64,000 nucleotides of DNA, taken from NCBI GenBank assembly GCA_947577185.1, contig CANPUE010000001.1, positions 207,662 to 271,661 of the forward strand. The letters run 5' to 3'. The DNA is from an uncultured Lachnospiraceae bacterium. Its GTDB lineage: Bacteria; Bacillota; Clostridia; Lachnospirales; Lachnospiraceae. This document shows, piece after piece, positions 42,352 through 51,536 of the stretch (the first letter of the stretch is position 1; each line of letters opens with the position of its first letter). Below the pieces are notes generated by a model, which was not told where the DNA came from, did not search any database, and saw only the letters and a list, made by a program, of their open reading frames with translations. The position numbers and the translations under genes were made by a program.

Positions 42352-43103
42352 ACGCTCAGCCGTTGTCTCACGATCTCATAGGCCAGCACACCTGCCGCCA
42401 CTGACGCATTCAGAGAATCAATATCCCCTTTCATCGGAATCGCTGCCACAAAATCGCATTTTTCTTTTACAAGGCGGCCTACTCCCTCTCCCTCATTTCC
42501 GATCACAAGTCCGATCGGGCCTTTTAAATCCAGCTGGTACATCGTCGTGCCGTCCATGTCGGCACACACGAACCAAAGACCTTTCTTTTTTAACTCTTCT
42601 ATCGTCTGCGCCAGATTCGTGACCTTCGCTACGGGAGTGTAATTTACCGCTCCGGCAGAGGCCCTCGCGACAGCAGCCGTCAGACCGACTGCACGGTTTT
42701 TGGGAATAATCACGCCATGCGCACCCGCAAGGTTTGCCGTCCGGATCACAGCGCCCAGATTATGCGGGTCTTCGATATTGTCTAACAGCAAAAGAAAGGG
42801 GTCTTCCCCCTTTTGACGTGCCGCTTCCAGAATGTCGTCCACCTCCGCATACTGATAAGCAGATGTACAGGCAATCACACCCTGATGTTTTCCCGTCTCT
42901 GACATTTTGTCGAGTAATTCCTTTTTTACATATTTGATCAGACAGTTCTGCTTTTTTGCCTCGCGTTTAATCGTCATGACCGGGCCGTCCTGACAGCCGT
43001 CCAGTACATAAAGCCTGTCTACCGTCCTGCCGGCGCGAAAAGCCTCGATCACCGCATTCCTGCCCTCAATGATTGATTCCGTATATCCCATGTTCCTCTC
43101 CAT
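42348..43103 (-). CDS. rlmB: 23S rRNA (guanosine-2'-O)-methyltransferase RlmB
   Basis: A SpoU/TrmH-family RNA methyltransferase that makes Gm2251 in 23S rRNA. A small N-terminal substrate domain (IIEGRNAVIEAFRAGRTVDR) is followed by the SPOUT knot with LLLDNIEDPHNLGAVIRTAN, IIPKNRAVGLTAAVARASAG, GLVIGNEGEGVGRL and IPMKGDIDSLNASVAAGVL. About 250 residues, the usual length. The start is uncertain among TTG 43112, ATG 43103 and ATG 43091. It follows mrnC directly. Confidence 0.94.
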   Translation of the reverse strand: MERNMGYTESIIEGRNAVIEAFRAGRTVDRLYVLDGCQDGPVMTIKREAKKQNCLIKYVKKELLDKMSETGKHQGVIACTSAYQYAEVDDILEAARQKGEDPFLLLLDNIEDPHNLGAVIRTANLAGAHGVIIPKNRAVGLTAAVARASAGAVNYTPVAKVTNLAQTIEELKKKGLWFVCADMDGTTMYQLDLKGPIGLVIGNEGEGVGRLVKEKCDFVAAIPMKGDIDSLNASVAAGVLAYEIVRQRLSV

Positions 43104-43112
43104 TCCACTCAA

Positions 43113-43556
43113 TTATCCGATTCCGATCTCCATCTTTTCAAAGGCGCGGTCCACCAATGCAAGAAGCCTGTCCATATCGTTTCGCAGATACAGATAGCCG
43201 AACAGCGCTTCTAATCCGGTCGCCCTGCGGTAATCTGTGATGGACGCATTCTTGGCCGAGGTATGGGACTTGGCATTTCTGCCGCGGTGATAGACCGCTG
43301 CTTCCTCCCCGGTCAGTTCCTCTTCCAGCACAGCAATCATCTTCGCCTGCATTCCGGCGTTGACATAGCGGATCGCCGTCTTGTGGAGCATCTGCGGCGA
43401 ACGGTTGGCTCTCTGCACAATCACCGTGCGGATCACCAGATCATACACCGCATCCCCGATATAAGCTAACGTAAGAGGTGAATACGTTCTGATATCCACC
43501 TCTTTGCAGTCAAATTTCTGTTTAATCTGGTCTAACAGCGTCATGCCCGTTTCCAT
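43113..43556 (-). CDS. mrnC: Mini-ribonuclease III (MrnC)
   Basis: Matures 23S rRNA 3' and 5' ends as an RNase III catalytic domain without the dsRNA-binding domain. The 147-residue protein has LAYIGDAVYDLVIRT and YRRATGLEALFGYLYLRND, the acidic residues of the RNase III site. ATG 43556 has AAGG 6 bases before it and overlaps cysS by 16 bp; ATG 43544 (ATGA overlap) is the alternative. Confidence 0.94.
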   Translation of the reverse strand: METGMTLLDQIKQKFDCKEVDIRTYSPLTLAYIGDAVYDLVIRTVIVQRANRSPQMLHKTAIRYVNAGMQAKMIAVLEEELTGEEAAVYHRGRNAKSHTSAKNASITDYRRATGLEALFGYLYLRNDMDRLLALVDRAFEKMEIGIG

Positions 43557-44962
43557 TTCACACCTTCTCTGGTATCTTCCAGAATGATTCCCTGCTGCGC
43601 CAGCAGATCACGGATCTCATCCGCTCTGGCGAAGTTCTTCGCCTTTCTGGCCGCCTGTCTTTCTTCGATCAGCTTCTCCACATCGCTGTCAAGGATTTCC
43701 GCCTCTTTTTCCACGATCAGTCCGCAGATATCGGAAAGCATAATGATCTCGTCCTTTACCGCCTTTACAAAATCCGCGCTGCTTTCCGGCGAAGCCTTTG
43801 TGTTGGCGAATTTCACCAGTTCAAAAATCGCAGAAACTGCATCTGCCGTGTTAAAATCATCTTCCATGGCTTCTTCAAATTTTGTGACAAAGCCGCGTGC
43901 TTCCTCAAGCGCGCTCTCTTCTGCCGCGCTCATCCCGGAATCGGGCGCGTTTTTGTGCGCTTCCTCAAGCAGATAGTTTAAATTCGTTACGCAGGTAACG
44001 ATTCGTTCATAGCCGTTTTTGGCCGCCTCCATGAGTTCCGCGCTGAAATTAAGCGGGCTCCTGTAATGCGCGGACAACATAAAGAAACGTAAAATCTGCA
44101 GGTCATATTTTTCACTGATATCACGGACCGTAAAAAAATTGCCCTCGGACTTTGACATTTTCTTATTATCGATATTTAAAAATCCGTTATGCATCCAGTA
44201 TCTGGCAAACGTCTTTCCGTTTGCCGCCTCAGACTGCGCGATCTCATTTTCATGATGCGGAAAGATCAGATCTTCTCCGCCGGCATGAATGTCGATTTCA
44301 TCGCCCAGATATTTTTTGCTCATGACAGAACATTCGATATGCCAGCCCGGCCTGCCGTTGCACCATGGAGACTCCCAGTAAGGTTCACCTTCTTTTTTGG
44401 GCTTCCAGAGCACGAAATCAAGCGGATCCTCTTTCTGCTCTTCTCCGGACACGAGCAAAGAACGGTTTCCGCCCTGAAGATCATCAAGGTTTTTGTGCGA
44501 AAGTCTGCCGTATTCTTTGAAGCTGCGCGTCCTGAAATACACCGTACCGTCCGCCGCCGCATAAGCATGCCCTTTTTCGATCAGCGTACTGATCATCTGC
44601 AGCATACCCGCGATCTCCTCGGTCGCTTTCGGATGTGTGGTCGCTTCTTTGACATTCATCGCCTGCATGTCTTTTTTACACTCTTCGATATAGCGCTCGG
44701 AAATAACGTGAGAATCCACGCCTTCTTCATTCGCCTTTTTGATGATCTTGTCGTCCACATCGGTAAAATTGGAGACAAAATTGACCTGATAGCCTTTATA
44801 TTCCATATATCTTCTGACCGTATCAAAAATGATCATCGGCCTGGCATTTCCGATGTGGATCAGGTTATAGACCGTAGGCCCGCACACATACATGCTGACT
44901 TTTCCCGGCTCCTTCGGCTCAAATTCTTCTTTTTTTCTGGATAATGTGTTATAGATTTTCAT
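43541..44962 (-). CDS. cysS: Cysteine--tRNA ligase
   Basis: Charges tRNA-Cys. The 473-residue class I synthetase has VCGPTVYNLIHIGNARPMI (HIGN), zinc ligands in the ECSVMSKKYLG and GGEDLIFPHHENE region, and KMSKSEGNFFTVRD (KMSKS). TGGAGG precedes the ATG. It heads the row cysS-mrnC-rlmB-SGNH-sigH and follows cysE by about 95 bp. No T-box leader is visible before cysE or cysS. Confidence 0.96.
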   Translation of the reverse strand: MKIYNTLSRKKEEFEPKEPGKVSMYVCGPTVYNLIHIGNARPMIIFDTVRRYMEYKGYQVNFVSNFTDVDDKIIKKANEEGVDSHVISERYIEECKKDMQAMNVKEATTHPKATEEIAGMLQMISTLIEKGHAYAAADGTVYFRTRSFKEYGRLSHKNLDDLQGGNRSLLVSGEEQKEDPLDFVLWKPKKEGEPYWESPWCNGRPGWHIECSVMSKKYLGDEIDIHAGGEDLIFPHHENEIAQSEAANGKTFARYWMHNGFLNIDNKKMSKSEGNFFTVRDISEKYDLQILRFFMLSAHYRSPLNFSAELMEAAKNGYERIVTCVTNLNYLLEEAHKNAPDSGMSAAEESALEEARGFVTKFEEAMEDDFNTADAVSAIFELVKFANTKASPESSADFVKAVKDEIIMLSDICGLIVEKEAEILDSDVEKLIEERQAARKAKNFARADEIRDLLAQQGIILEDTREGVKWKRA

Positions 44963-45058
44963 GTTAATCCTCCATGCCAGAGCGTTTTCTGCGCAGACAC
45001 GCGTGTCTGATGTCAGATTCGGCTTTGCGCATCTTAAATGTTGTCAATTATCAATCCG

Positions 45059-45727
45059 TTATCTGGTACGTTTCAGCTTCCGCACCTCACGCTCCAAATC
45101 GAGCAGACGGTTCGTCAGCTCCTGATTTTCCCGCTGCAGCAGCGCCAGATCCTCCGTTACCGGGTCGGGCAGATGCACGTGATCCATCTCCTCCTGCGGC
45201 AAAAAGACATTGTTGCGCTTGACGACACGTCCCGGAACCCCCACTACCGTGGAACCCGGAGGCACTTCTTTCAGGACAACGCTCCCGGCCCCGATCTTGC
45301 TGTTATCTCCGATCATAAAAGAACCCAGTATTTTGGCTCCTGTGCTGATCATGACATTATTGCCGATCGTAGGGTGTCTTTTGCCCTGCTCCTTTCCCGT
45401 ACCGCCTAACGTGACGCCCTGATAAAGCGTCACATTATCTCCGATCACGGCCGTCTCTCCGATGATGACACCGTTTCCGTGATCGATGAAAAACCCTTTC
45501 CCGATCCGTGCGCCGGGATGGATCTCGATCCCTGTTCTGCGCGCGCCCTTCTGGGAGACCCATCTGGCCAGAAAATAATGTTTTTTCTGATAGAGCCTGT
45601 GTGCAATACGATAATACAGCATGACCCTGAAACCTGGATAAAGAAATACTTCCATATTGGAATGGATTGCCGGATCGCGTTCTCTAATGACCTTTATCTC
45701 TTCCCGTATGTGGCTGACAAATCCCAT
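45059..45727 (-). CDS. cysE: Serine O-acetyltransferase
   Basis: Makes O-acetylserine, the cysteine precursor. The 222-residue protein has the N-terminal helical domain (REEIKVIRERDPAIHSNMEV) and the left-handed beta-helix with GIEIHPGARIGKGFFIDHGN, GVIIGETAVIGDNVTLYQGV, TLGGTG and RHPTIGNNVMISTGAKILG. ATG 45727 (MGFVSHIREE) is chosen; upstream in-frame ATGs have poorly spaced ribosome binding sites. A C-terminal coiled coil (about 190-222) is present. It precedes cysS, linking cysteine synthesis and charging. Confidence 0.94.
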   Translation of the reverse strand: MGFVSHIREEIKVIRERDPAIHSNMEVFLYPGFRVMLYYRIAHRLYQKKHYFLARWVSQKGARRTGIEIHPGARIGKGFFIDHGNGVIIGETAVIGDNVTLYQGVTLGGTGKEQGKRHPTIGNNVMISTGAKILGSFMIGDNSKIGAGSVVLKEVPPGSTVVGVPGRVVKRNNVFLPQEEMDHVHLPDPVTEDLALLQRENQELTNRLLDLEREVRKLKRTR

Positions 45728-45860
45728 TTCAACCCCCATTCCTTTCTCAGATTGCGGCACATGTTTTCTAATGAAAACCTGCGCCTTTTTACTATCAGAA
45801 TATGCACCTTCCGCGTTTTTGTCAGAGTTCTCCCTGTCATACAGACTGCGCTGCAGCCCC

Positions 45861-48554
45861 TTATAGGGCAGTCATTTTATTTTCCCACTCCTGTAAAAGC
45901 GCTTCACACCGGTCAACATCGATCTCTTCCACAGCCTCTTTTAACTGCTCGAACATCTCCTGCTGCCATTCTGAATAGCTGTAATGTTTCATTTCATGAA
46001 TCACTTCTTCCATCTTATCCATATCCAGTTCTTCAATCGCCATCCGCATATCAGCAAAATCTTTTACAAGCACTGAGGCAGAGATATCTTCCTTGTCGAC
46101 TTCTTCTTCCTCTTTCTCCTGACAAAAAGGTGCAAGAACCGGGAGATAGCCGGTATACTTTTGGAGCATTTCATCCGTATTGTGGTGAATGAACAGCGAA
46201 TCCCTCGCGTTTCCGGCCTTCTCCAGAGCCGCCGCCTTATCGGACAGGGCGATCGCACCGATCTGTTTGGAGGAACTTTTGAGCGCATGGACTTCCACCG
46301 TATAATTGGTCCAGTCTTCTTCCTCTTCCAGCATCTTGATCAGTTTGGCCTTTTTCTCGATCGTACGGTAATATACTTTTAAGACAGACCAGAACAGACT
46401 TTCATTCCCCAGGAATTTCAATGCATAGGGAACATCCAGGTCTCCGACCACAATATCGGCCGTCTCCTCCGCCTTCTGCATGTTGCCGACTTTGTATACC
46501 TTCTGTATCTTTTCAATCGGAAGCCACTGCCGCATCTTGGATACCAGAATCCGCAGTTCGATCGGTTTGGCAACAAAATCATTCATGCCTTCCTGACAGA
46601 ACATTTCTTTCGTTCCCTCTACCGCATTCGCAGTCAGGGCAATGATCGGCACATCGTTATATTCCTGATGGAAGCGCCTGATGATACGGGTCGTTTCCAC
46701 ACCGTCCAGTTCCGGCATCATATGATCCATCAGCACGATATCATAATGGTACCTGCTGATCTTGTCGATTGCTTCCTTTCCGCTGAGCGCCGTATCGATG
46801 TTCATTTTAAGCGGCTCTAACAGTCCTTCCGCCACGGTCAGGTTTACCTGGTTGTCATCTACGATCAGAATCTCCGCGTCAGGCGCAATGAAGTCAAATT
46901 CACTCGCTTCCGTGTCAGTATCTTCGTAGTGCGGATTCTCCTCATTCAGTATCATTGCGATCGTCAGCACAAAAAGAGGCTTTTTCACCACGTGAAGATT
47001 CTCCAGATTATGCTTTACACTGTCAAAAAAGTCAACTAAGAGCACCGCTGTGATCTGCGGATTGTTCCGAATAAAGGTTTCGACCGTCTCAGAAAATGCG
47101 GGCTGTTCGATAAATAAAAAGATTTTTTTTTCACCGGTCAGCATATCAAGTTCTTTCTCAGAACACAGTTCCCTGTATTCCACGCCAAGTGTACTCACAT
47201 CCTCCCTGAAACGCTCCCTGATAAACTCGTTTTCAAACAGTCCTGTTACGATCCGATTGCCCGGTTCGCGCACACTGATGCATGGTATCTCGTCCACAAT
47301 CTTCTGCGGGAGCACGAAGGAAAACTTACTTCCCTTCTCATATTCACTCTCCACCCAGATATTGCCGTTCATCAGCACAAGGAGCTGTTTGGAGATCGCC
47401 AGTCCCAGTCCCGTTCCCTCGATATTGCGGTTTCTCTTGCTGTCTAACTGCTGAAACGACTGGAACAGTTTATCCTTATCCTCCTTTTTGATGCCGATCC
47501 CGGTATCTTCCACGGAGATATGTAGCTCGATGTATTCGGCATCCGCTCTTGCATAATCCATCTTGATCGTAATCTTTCCGTTATTGGTAAACTTCGCCGC
47601 ATTGTTTGCCAGGTTCAGAAGTACCTGTTTGATCCTGATGTTATCCCCTAAGAGTTTATTCGGTATCGTCGGAGCAATATCCAGAATCAGTTCAACATCC
47701 TTTCCCTTGAGTCTTGTCATGACAATATTGGCGACGTCGCTGACCACGGACATAGGCTCATAGTCTATGACATTGATATCCATCTTGCCGGATTCGATCT
47801 TGGAAAAATCAAGAATGTCATTGATAATCGTTAACAGGCTCTTACCGGCTTCTTTGATCTGTGCAATATATTTTTTCGCGGCAAGCGGAAGATCCTCCCG
47901 CAGAGCCATTTCCGCCATACCGATCACGGCATTCATCGGTGTACGGATCTCATGACTCATATTCGCCAAAAAGTCGGATTTCATATTGGAAGTTCTCTCA
48001 AGATCCTTTTTCGCCTGATATACCATATATTTATTGAATGCCATATCGGACAATACATCCGCGGTCGTTGCGAGGAACTGAGCCGCATTGTCGATCTTAT
48101 CCCGTTCTACGATATTGACGCGCTTCGCCGCGGCAAGATATTCATCAGGATTAATCTCCAGATCCAGCGCAATCTTTTTCATCTTTTCCAGATCCGGCGG
48201 CGCCGTTAAAACCTGCCCGCCGATAAAACAGCCGACCAGTTTGCCATCAATCATGATCGGCGCCGCAAAATCTATCAATCCGGCATGGCAGAAATAGACC
48301 GCGGATTTTCCTTTTTTCAACGCCATCTTGGCGCCCGACTTATCGCAGAAGGCACACCGCATGCAGCCGATCGGGGAATTTCTTGTATATTTCATGCAAA
48401 AATCAGAAAAGTTCGTACCTTCCGTCACTGCCACGCCGTTTGCGTCTGTTGTAAGGGACGCCATTCCGGTCATTCTGGAAAAAGCATCCTGTATTTTCTG
48501 TAAGGTTTCCCTGTCTATCAAATCCGTTAAATACAATTCATAATCCGTTCCCAT
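45861..48554 (-). CDS. PocR-domain hybrid histidine kinase
   Basis: An 897-residue soluble phosphorelay kinase. N-terminal PocR ligand-binding domain (about 8-170) with IDRETLQKIQDAFSRMTGMA, GCMRCAFCDKSG (clustered Cys) and YFCHAGLIDFAAPI. Then HisKA (FLANMSHEIRTPMNAVIG), HATPase (NLANNAAKFT, VEDTGIGIKK, GTGLGLAIS), a degenerate receiver without the acidic pocket, a true receiver (ILIVDDNQVNLTVAEG, Asp in VLMDHMMPELDG) and Hpt (VEVHALKSSSKQIGA). PocR domains bind small molecules such as hydrocarbon derivatives. ATG 48554 follows GGGGGT; a longer start at 48587 lacks a ribosome binding site. The response-regulator gene lies just upstream on the same strand. Confidence 0.92.
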   Translation of the reverse strand: MGTDYELYLTDLIDRETLQKIQDAFSRMTGMASLTTDANGVAVTEGTNFSDFCMKYTRNSPIGCMRCAFCDKSGAKMALKKGKSAVYFCHAGLIDFAAPIMIDGKLVGCFIGGQVLTAPPDLEKMKKIALDLEINPDEYLAAAKRVNIVERDKIDNAAQFLATTADVLSDMAFNKYMVYQAKKDLERTSNMKSDFLANMSHEIRTPMNAVIGMAEMALREDLPLAAKKYIAQIKEAGKSLLTIINDILDFSKIESGKMDINVIDYEPMSVVSDVANIVMTRLKGKDVELILDIAPTIPNKLLGDNIRIKQVLLNLANNAAKFTNNGKITIKMDYARADAEYIELHISVEDTGIGIKKEDKDKLFQSFQQLDSKRNRNIEGTGLGLAISKQLLVLMNGNIWVESEYEKGSKFSFVLPQKIVDEIPCISVREPGNRIVTGLFENEFIRERFREDVSTLGVEYRELCSEKELDMLTGEKKIFLFIEQPAFSETVETFIRNNPQITAVLLVDFFDSVKHNLENLHVVKKPLFVLTIAMILNEENPHYEDTDTEASEFDFIAPDAEILIVDDNQVNLTVAEGLLEPLKMNIDTALSGKEAIDKISRYHYDIVLMDHMMPELDGVETTRIIRRFHQEYNDVPIIALTANAVEGTKEMFCQEGMNDFVAKPIELRILVSKMRQWLPIEKIQKVYKVGNMQKAEETADIVVGDLDVPYALKFLGNESLFWSVLKVYYRTIEKKAKLIKMLEEEEDWTNYTVEVHALKSSSKQIGAIALSDKAAALEKAGNARDSLFIHHNTDEMLQKYTGYLPVLAPFCQEKEEEEVDKEDISASVLVKDFADMRMAIEELDMDKMEEVIHEMKHYSYSEWQQEMFEQLKEAVEEIDVDRCEALLQEWENKMTAL

Positions 48555-48621
48555 AAAAACCCCCATAGCCAATTTTCCATCGCTCATTTATTTAAGAAAC
48601 TTTAAGAAACGGGCCTTTCTG

Positions 48622-49632
48622 TCAACCGACAATTTTCTTGATTGTATCCAATAGTTTTTCATGATCAATCGGTTTTAAGAGATATCCCTGCGGCCGCATT
48701 TCGAGCGCTTCCTGAATCTTTTCCCGTTCTGAGACGCCGGTCAGAAAAACAACGGGGATATCCTTTGTGGCATCATTGGCACGCAGTTTCGCGAGTACTT
48801 CCGGTCCGGTCTCTCCCGGCATTTCATAGTCTAACAGGATCAGATCTGTCTTCCTGCGCTCCAAAAACTTCATGGCGATCTTCCCGCTGACGGCAGTCGC
48901 CACGTCATAATGCGCATGCAGATGCTGTTTGAGCATTTTCAACATGAGCGGAGCATCGTCCACGACCAGTATGTGCGGGCGCGTTTCCGCAGTCTGTTCC
49001 GGCGCCGGAGCAGACTCCTTCTGAGCAGGCTCAGCCACGGCGTCCTGAGCAGGTGCCTTCAGACCGGTTTTGGGCGGCACGGGTTTCGGTTCAGGCGCCT
49101 GCGGCTTTCGTTCCACGATCTCTTTTGCTTTCTCTTTTATCTTTTCTTTGATAACAGGAACTTTCTCCTGGAGAATCTCTTCTTTCTCCTGAATTTTCTC
49201 CTGGACTTTCTCATGAATCTTTTCCGTTACTGCCGAGACCGCAGATACAGGCGATTCTTCCTCCCGCTCCTTCATAAACTGCAGAATGTCTTCCTGCAAA
49301 GAGGCGGCTGTAAAAGGCTTGACAAGAACAAGATCTGCTACATTGACGGCGATCCTTTCAAAATCGTCGCATTCCTCTCCTGCCCCGATCACGATGACCG
49401 GGATCCTCGCCCGCAGCAGACCGTTTCTGATATTGACCATCTGTGCGATATTTTCGCGCGATTCGTTGCTCAGGCAATATACAAAAATATCCGGGCTGAA
49501 ATATTTAAGGTGTCTCACGATATCATTAAAACGTAAGGAAGTTGAGACCACCTCAAAATGATCGTCCATCTGAATAAAAAAGTCATCAATCACTGTAGCA
49601 TTTTTTCCAGTTACCAAAGTCTTATACTTCAT
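48622..49632 (-). CDS. Response regulator with pseudo-receiver, charged linker and receiver
   Basis: A 336-residue protein. The N-terminal 120 residues fold like a receiver (KTLVTGKNATVIDDFFIQM, IPVIVIGAGEE, LVLVKPFTAASLQEDIL) but lack the acceptor Asp. A highly charged Glu/Lys helix of repeating EKxxEK units (about 130-170) and a Pro/Ala linker follow. The C-terminal true receiver has ILVVDDAPLMLKMLK, the Asp in LILLDYEMPGETG, VVFLTGVSE and GYLLKPIDHEKLLDTI. There is no DNA-binding domain. It is the upstream gene of the pair with the PocR kinase and is likely its partner. Confidence 0.88.
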   Translation of the reverse strand: MKYKTLVTGKNATVIDDFFIQMDDHFEVVSTSLRFNDIVRHLKYFSPDIFVYCLSNESRENIAQMVNIRNGLLRARIPVIVIGAGEECDDFERIAVNVADLVLVKPFTAASLQEDILQFMKEREEESPVSAVSAVTEKIHEKVQEKIQEKEEILQEKVPVIKEKIKEKAKEIVERKPQAPEPKPVPPKTGLKAPAQDAVAEPAQKESAPAPEQTAETRPHILVVDDAPLMLKMLKQHLHAHYDVATAVSGKIAMKFLERRKTDLILLDYEMPGETGPEVLAKLRANDATKDIPVVFLTGVSEREKIQEALEMRPQGYLLKPIDHEKLLDTIKKIVG

Positions 49633-49713
49633 ATCACTGTCCCCCTGTGATTAAAATCTCTTTTCCAAAAATAGTAGCATATTATGCAGAATTTGACAAG
49701 GATGGGTGAACCG

Positions 49714-50262
49714 TCAGCTTCGCACAGCGTTGCATCCACCGCACGTCCCGCACCGGTCTTCCACGGCCACATTCCGGTCATAGAGTTCCTGCGGCGAAGA
49801 GAGCAGACAGACAGCCTGCGCCGCGATCCCCTCACCGTTTCCGGTAAATCCGAGTCCTTCCTCGGTCGTTGCCTTGACACTCACCTGCGCAGTCTCGATC
49901 CCCAGTTCTCCCGCGATATTTTGTCTCATCTGTTCAATATACGGGCGCATCTTCGGCGCCTGTGCAATGATCGTGGCATCGATGTTCTCGATCAGAAACA
50001 AATGTTCCTCCAGCAATGCACCTGTTTTTCTGAGGAGCTCCAGAGAAGAAATTCCTCTGTATTCTTCCGCCGTATCCGGAAAATGTTTCCCGATATCCCC
50101 AAGCGCCGCGGCGCCAAGTAAAGCATCCATGACGGCATGCAGTAAGACATCCGCATCCGAATGCCCAAGCAGTCCCTTTTCATAAGGAATGTCTACGCCG
50201 CCGATGATCAGTTTCCTGTTATCTGTAAGACGATGTACGTCGTATCCGGTTCCGATCCTCAT
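49714..50262 (-). CDS. ispF: 2-C-methyl-D-erythritol 2,4-cyclodiphosphate synthase with Cys-rich tail
   Basis: An MEP-pathway enzyme that cyclises CDP-methylerythritol phosphate. It starts [20 protein letters not shown] (metal Asp/His), then [49 protein letters not shown] and [20 protein letters not shown]. Usual IspF ends near residue 157; this one has 182 residues, and the added tail contains CGTCGGC near its end. ATG 50262 has AGGAGG 12 bases upstream. It follows coaBC by 33 bp. The enzyme assignment is certain; the tail is unexplained. Confidence 0.95.
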   Translation of the reverse strand: MRIGTGYDVHRLTDNRKLIIGGVDIPYEKGLLGHSDADVLLHAVMDALLGAAALGDIGKHFPDTAEEYRGISSLELLRKTGALLEEHLFLIENIDATIIAQAPKMRPYIEQMRQNIAGELGIETAQVSVKATTEEGLGFTGNGEGIAAQAVCLLSSPQELYDRNVAVEDRCGTCGGCNAVRS

Positions 50263-50295
50263 TTGATGGTCATGCCTCCTTTTTGATCCGCGCAT

Positions 50296-51492
50296 TTATC
50301 TGCACGGCCTGTGCTGTAAAATATAGTCAAGCAGTCTGTCCGCCGCTTCCTCTTTGCTCATTAACGGCAGTTGTACGGTGTCTTCTTTCGAAAGTAATGT
50401 TATGACATTTGTGTCAGTTCCAAATCCGGCTCCGGCCTGTCTGAGATTATTGGCCGCGATCAGATCCAGATTCTTTTTCTCCAGCTTTTTGCGGGAGTTT
50501 TCCAACATGTTTTCCGTCTCCATGGAAAAGCCGCACAGAAACTGCCCTTCTTCCTTGTGTGCGCCTAAAAAGCCGAGAATATCCTCGGTGCGCTCCAGTT
50601 CGATCGACAGCTCTTCGTCTTTTTTCTTGATCTTCTCATCCGCCGTATACTTTGGCCGATAGTCCGCAACTGCTGCCGCCTTGATGATGATATCCTGTTC
50701 TTTCGCACAGCTTTTGACAGCCTGCGCCATATCCGCAGCAGACACGATCTCTATGACACGCACACCCACGGGCGGCGCAAGCTGCGTCTTTCCCGTTACC
50801 AGCGTCACATCCGCTCCGCGCATCCTGGCCGCCCTTGCAACCGCATAGCCCATTTTGCCGGTGGAATGGTTGCTGATGTAGCGCACCGGGTCGATCTTCT
50901 CTCTGGTAGCCCCTGCCGTCACCAAAACCTTTAACCCTTCCATATTTTGGGGCGTCAGGGCTTTGATCAGATATTCAAACAGAAGTTCCGGCTCCGGCAT
51001 CTTGCCCTCCCCCGTGTCGCCGCAGGCAAGATAACCTGTCGCCGGGGTAATCACTTCCATTCCGTAATGCTGAAGCGTTTTCATATTATCCTGCACGATG
51101 GGATTCAAAAACATCCGTGTATTCATCGCCGGTGCAATGATCTTCGGACACGTGCAGGCAAGAAACGTTGTCGTCAGCATATCGTCCGCAATGCCGTGAG
51201 CCGTCTTTGCAATGACGTTTGCAGAAGCGGGCGCGATCAGGAATGCATCCGCCTGCTTTGCAAGCGCCACATGCTCCACCTTATGCTGGAAATTCCGATC
51301 AAATGTATCCACCAGACACTTATTGCCCGTCAGCGCCTCAAATGTGATCGGGTTAATAAAATTTGCGGCGTTTTTTGTCATGATGACAGTCACGTCCGCC
51401 TTGTGTTTTTTTAACATACTGGCAAGCGAAGCGATCTTAAAGGCAGCGATGCCTCCCGTCACTCCAAGTATGATATGCTTTCCCTCTAACAT
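50296..51492 (-). CDS. coaBC: Bifunctional CoaBC (phosphopantothenoylcysteine synthetase/decarboxylase)
   Basis: Carries out two steps of coenzyme A synthesis, adding Cys to phosphopantothenate and decarboxylating it. The 398-residue protein has the N-terminal flavin-dependent CoaC domain (IILGVTGGIAAFKIASLASM, ITFEALTGN, HVALAKQADAFLIAPASANV, CPKIIAPAMNTRMF) and the CoaB domain (VLVTAGATREKIDPVRYISN, HSTGKMGYAVARAA, IIKAAAVADYRPK). ATG 51492 follows AAGGGAG. It lies 44 bp after coaX, forming a CoA row with coaX and probably the ECF S component. Confidence 0.95.
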   Translation of the reverse strand: MLEGKHIILGVTGGIAAFKIASLASMLKKHKADVTVIMTKNAANFINPITFEALTGNKCLVDTFDRNFQHKVEHVALAKQADAFLIAPASANVIAKTAHGIADDMLTTTFLACTCPKIIAPAMNTRMFLNPIVQDNMKTLQHYGMEVITPATGYLACGDTGEGKMPEPELLFEYLIKALTPQNMEGLKVLVTAGATREKIDPVRYISNHSTGKMGYAVARAARMRGADVTLVTGKTQLAPPVGVRVIEIVSAADMAQAVKSCAKEQDIIIKAAAVADYRPKYTADEKIKKKDEELSIELERTEDILGFLGAHKEEGQFLCGFSMETENMLENSRKKLEKKNLDLIAANNLRQAGAGFGTDTNVITLLSKEDTVQLPLMSKEEAADRLLDYILQHRPCR

Positions 51493-51536
51493 GGTGTCTC
51501 CCTTCCTGCTTTCTTTCTCTGTGAACTGCGGTATGC

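Noticed and set aside
45728..45860. T-box(Cys) leader before cysE-cysS.
   Set aside because: The gap is short and lacks the conserved T-box bulge sequence.
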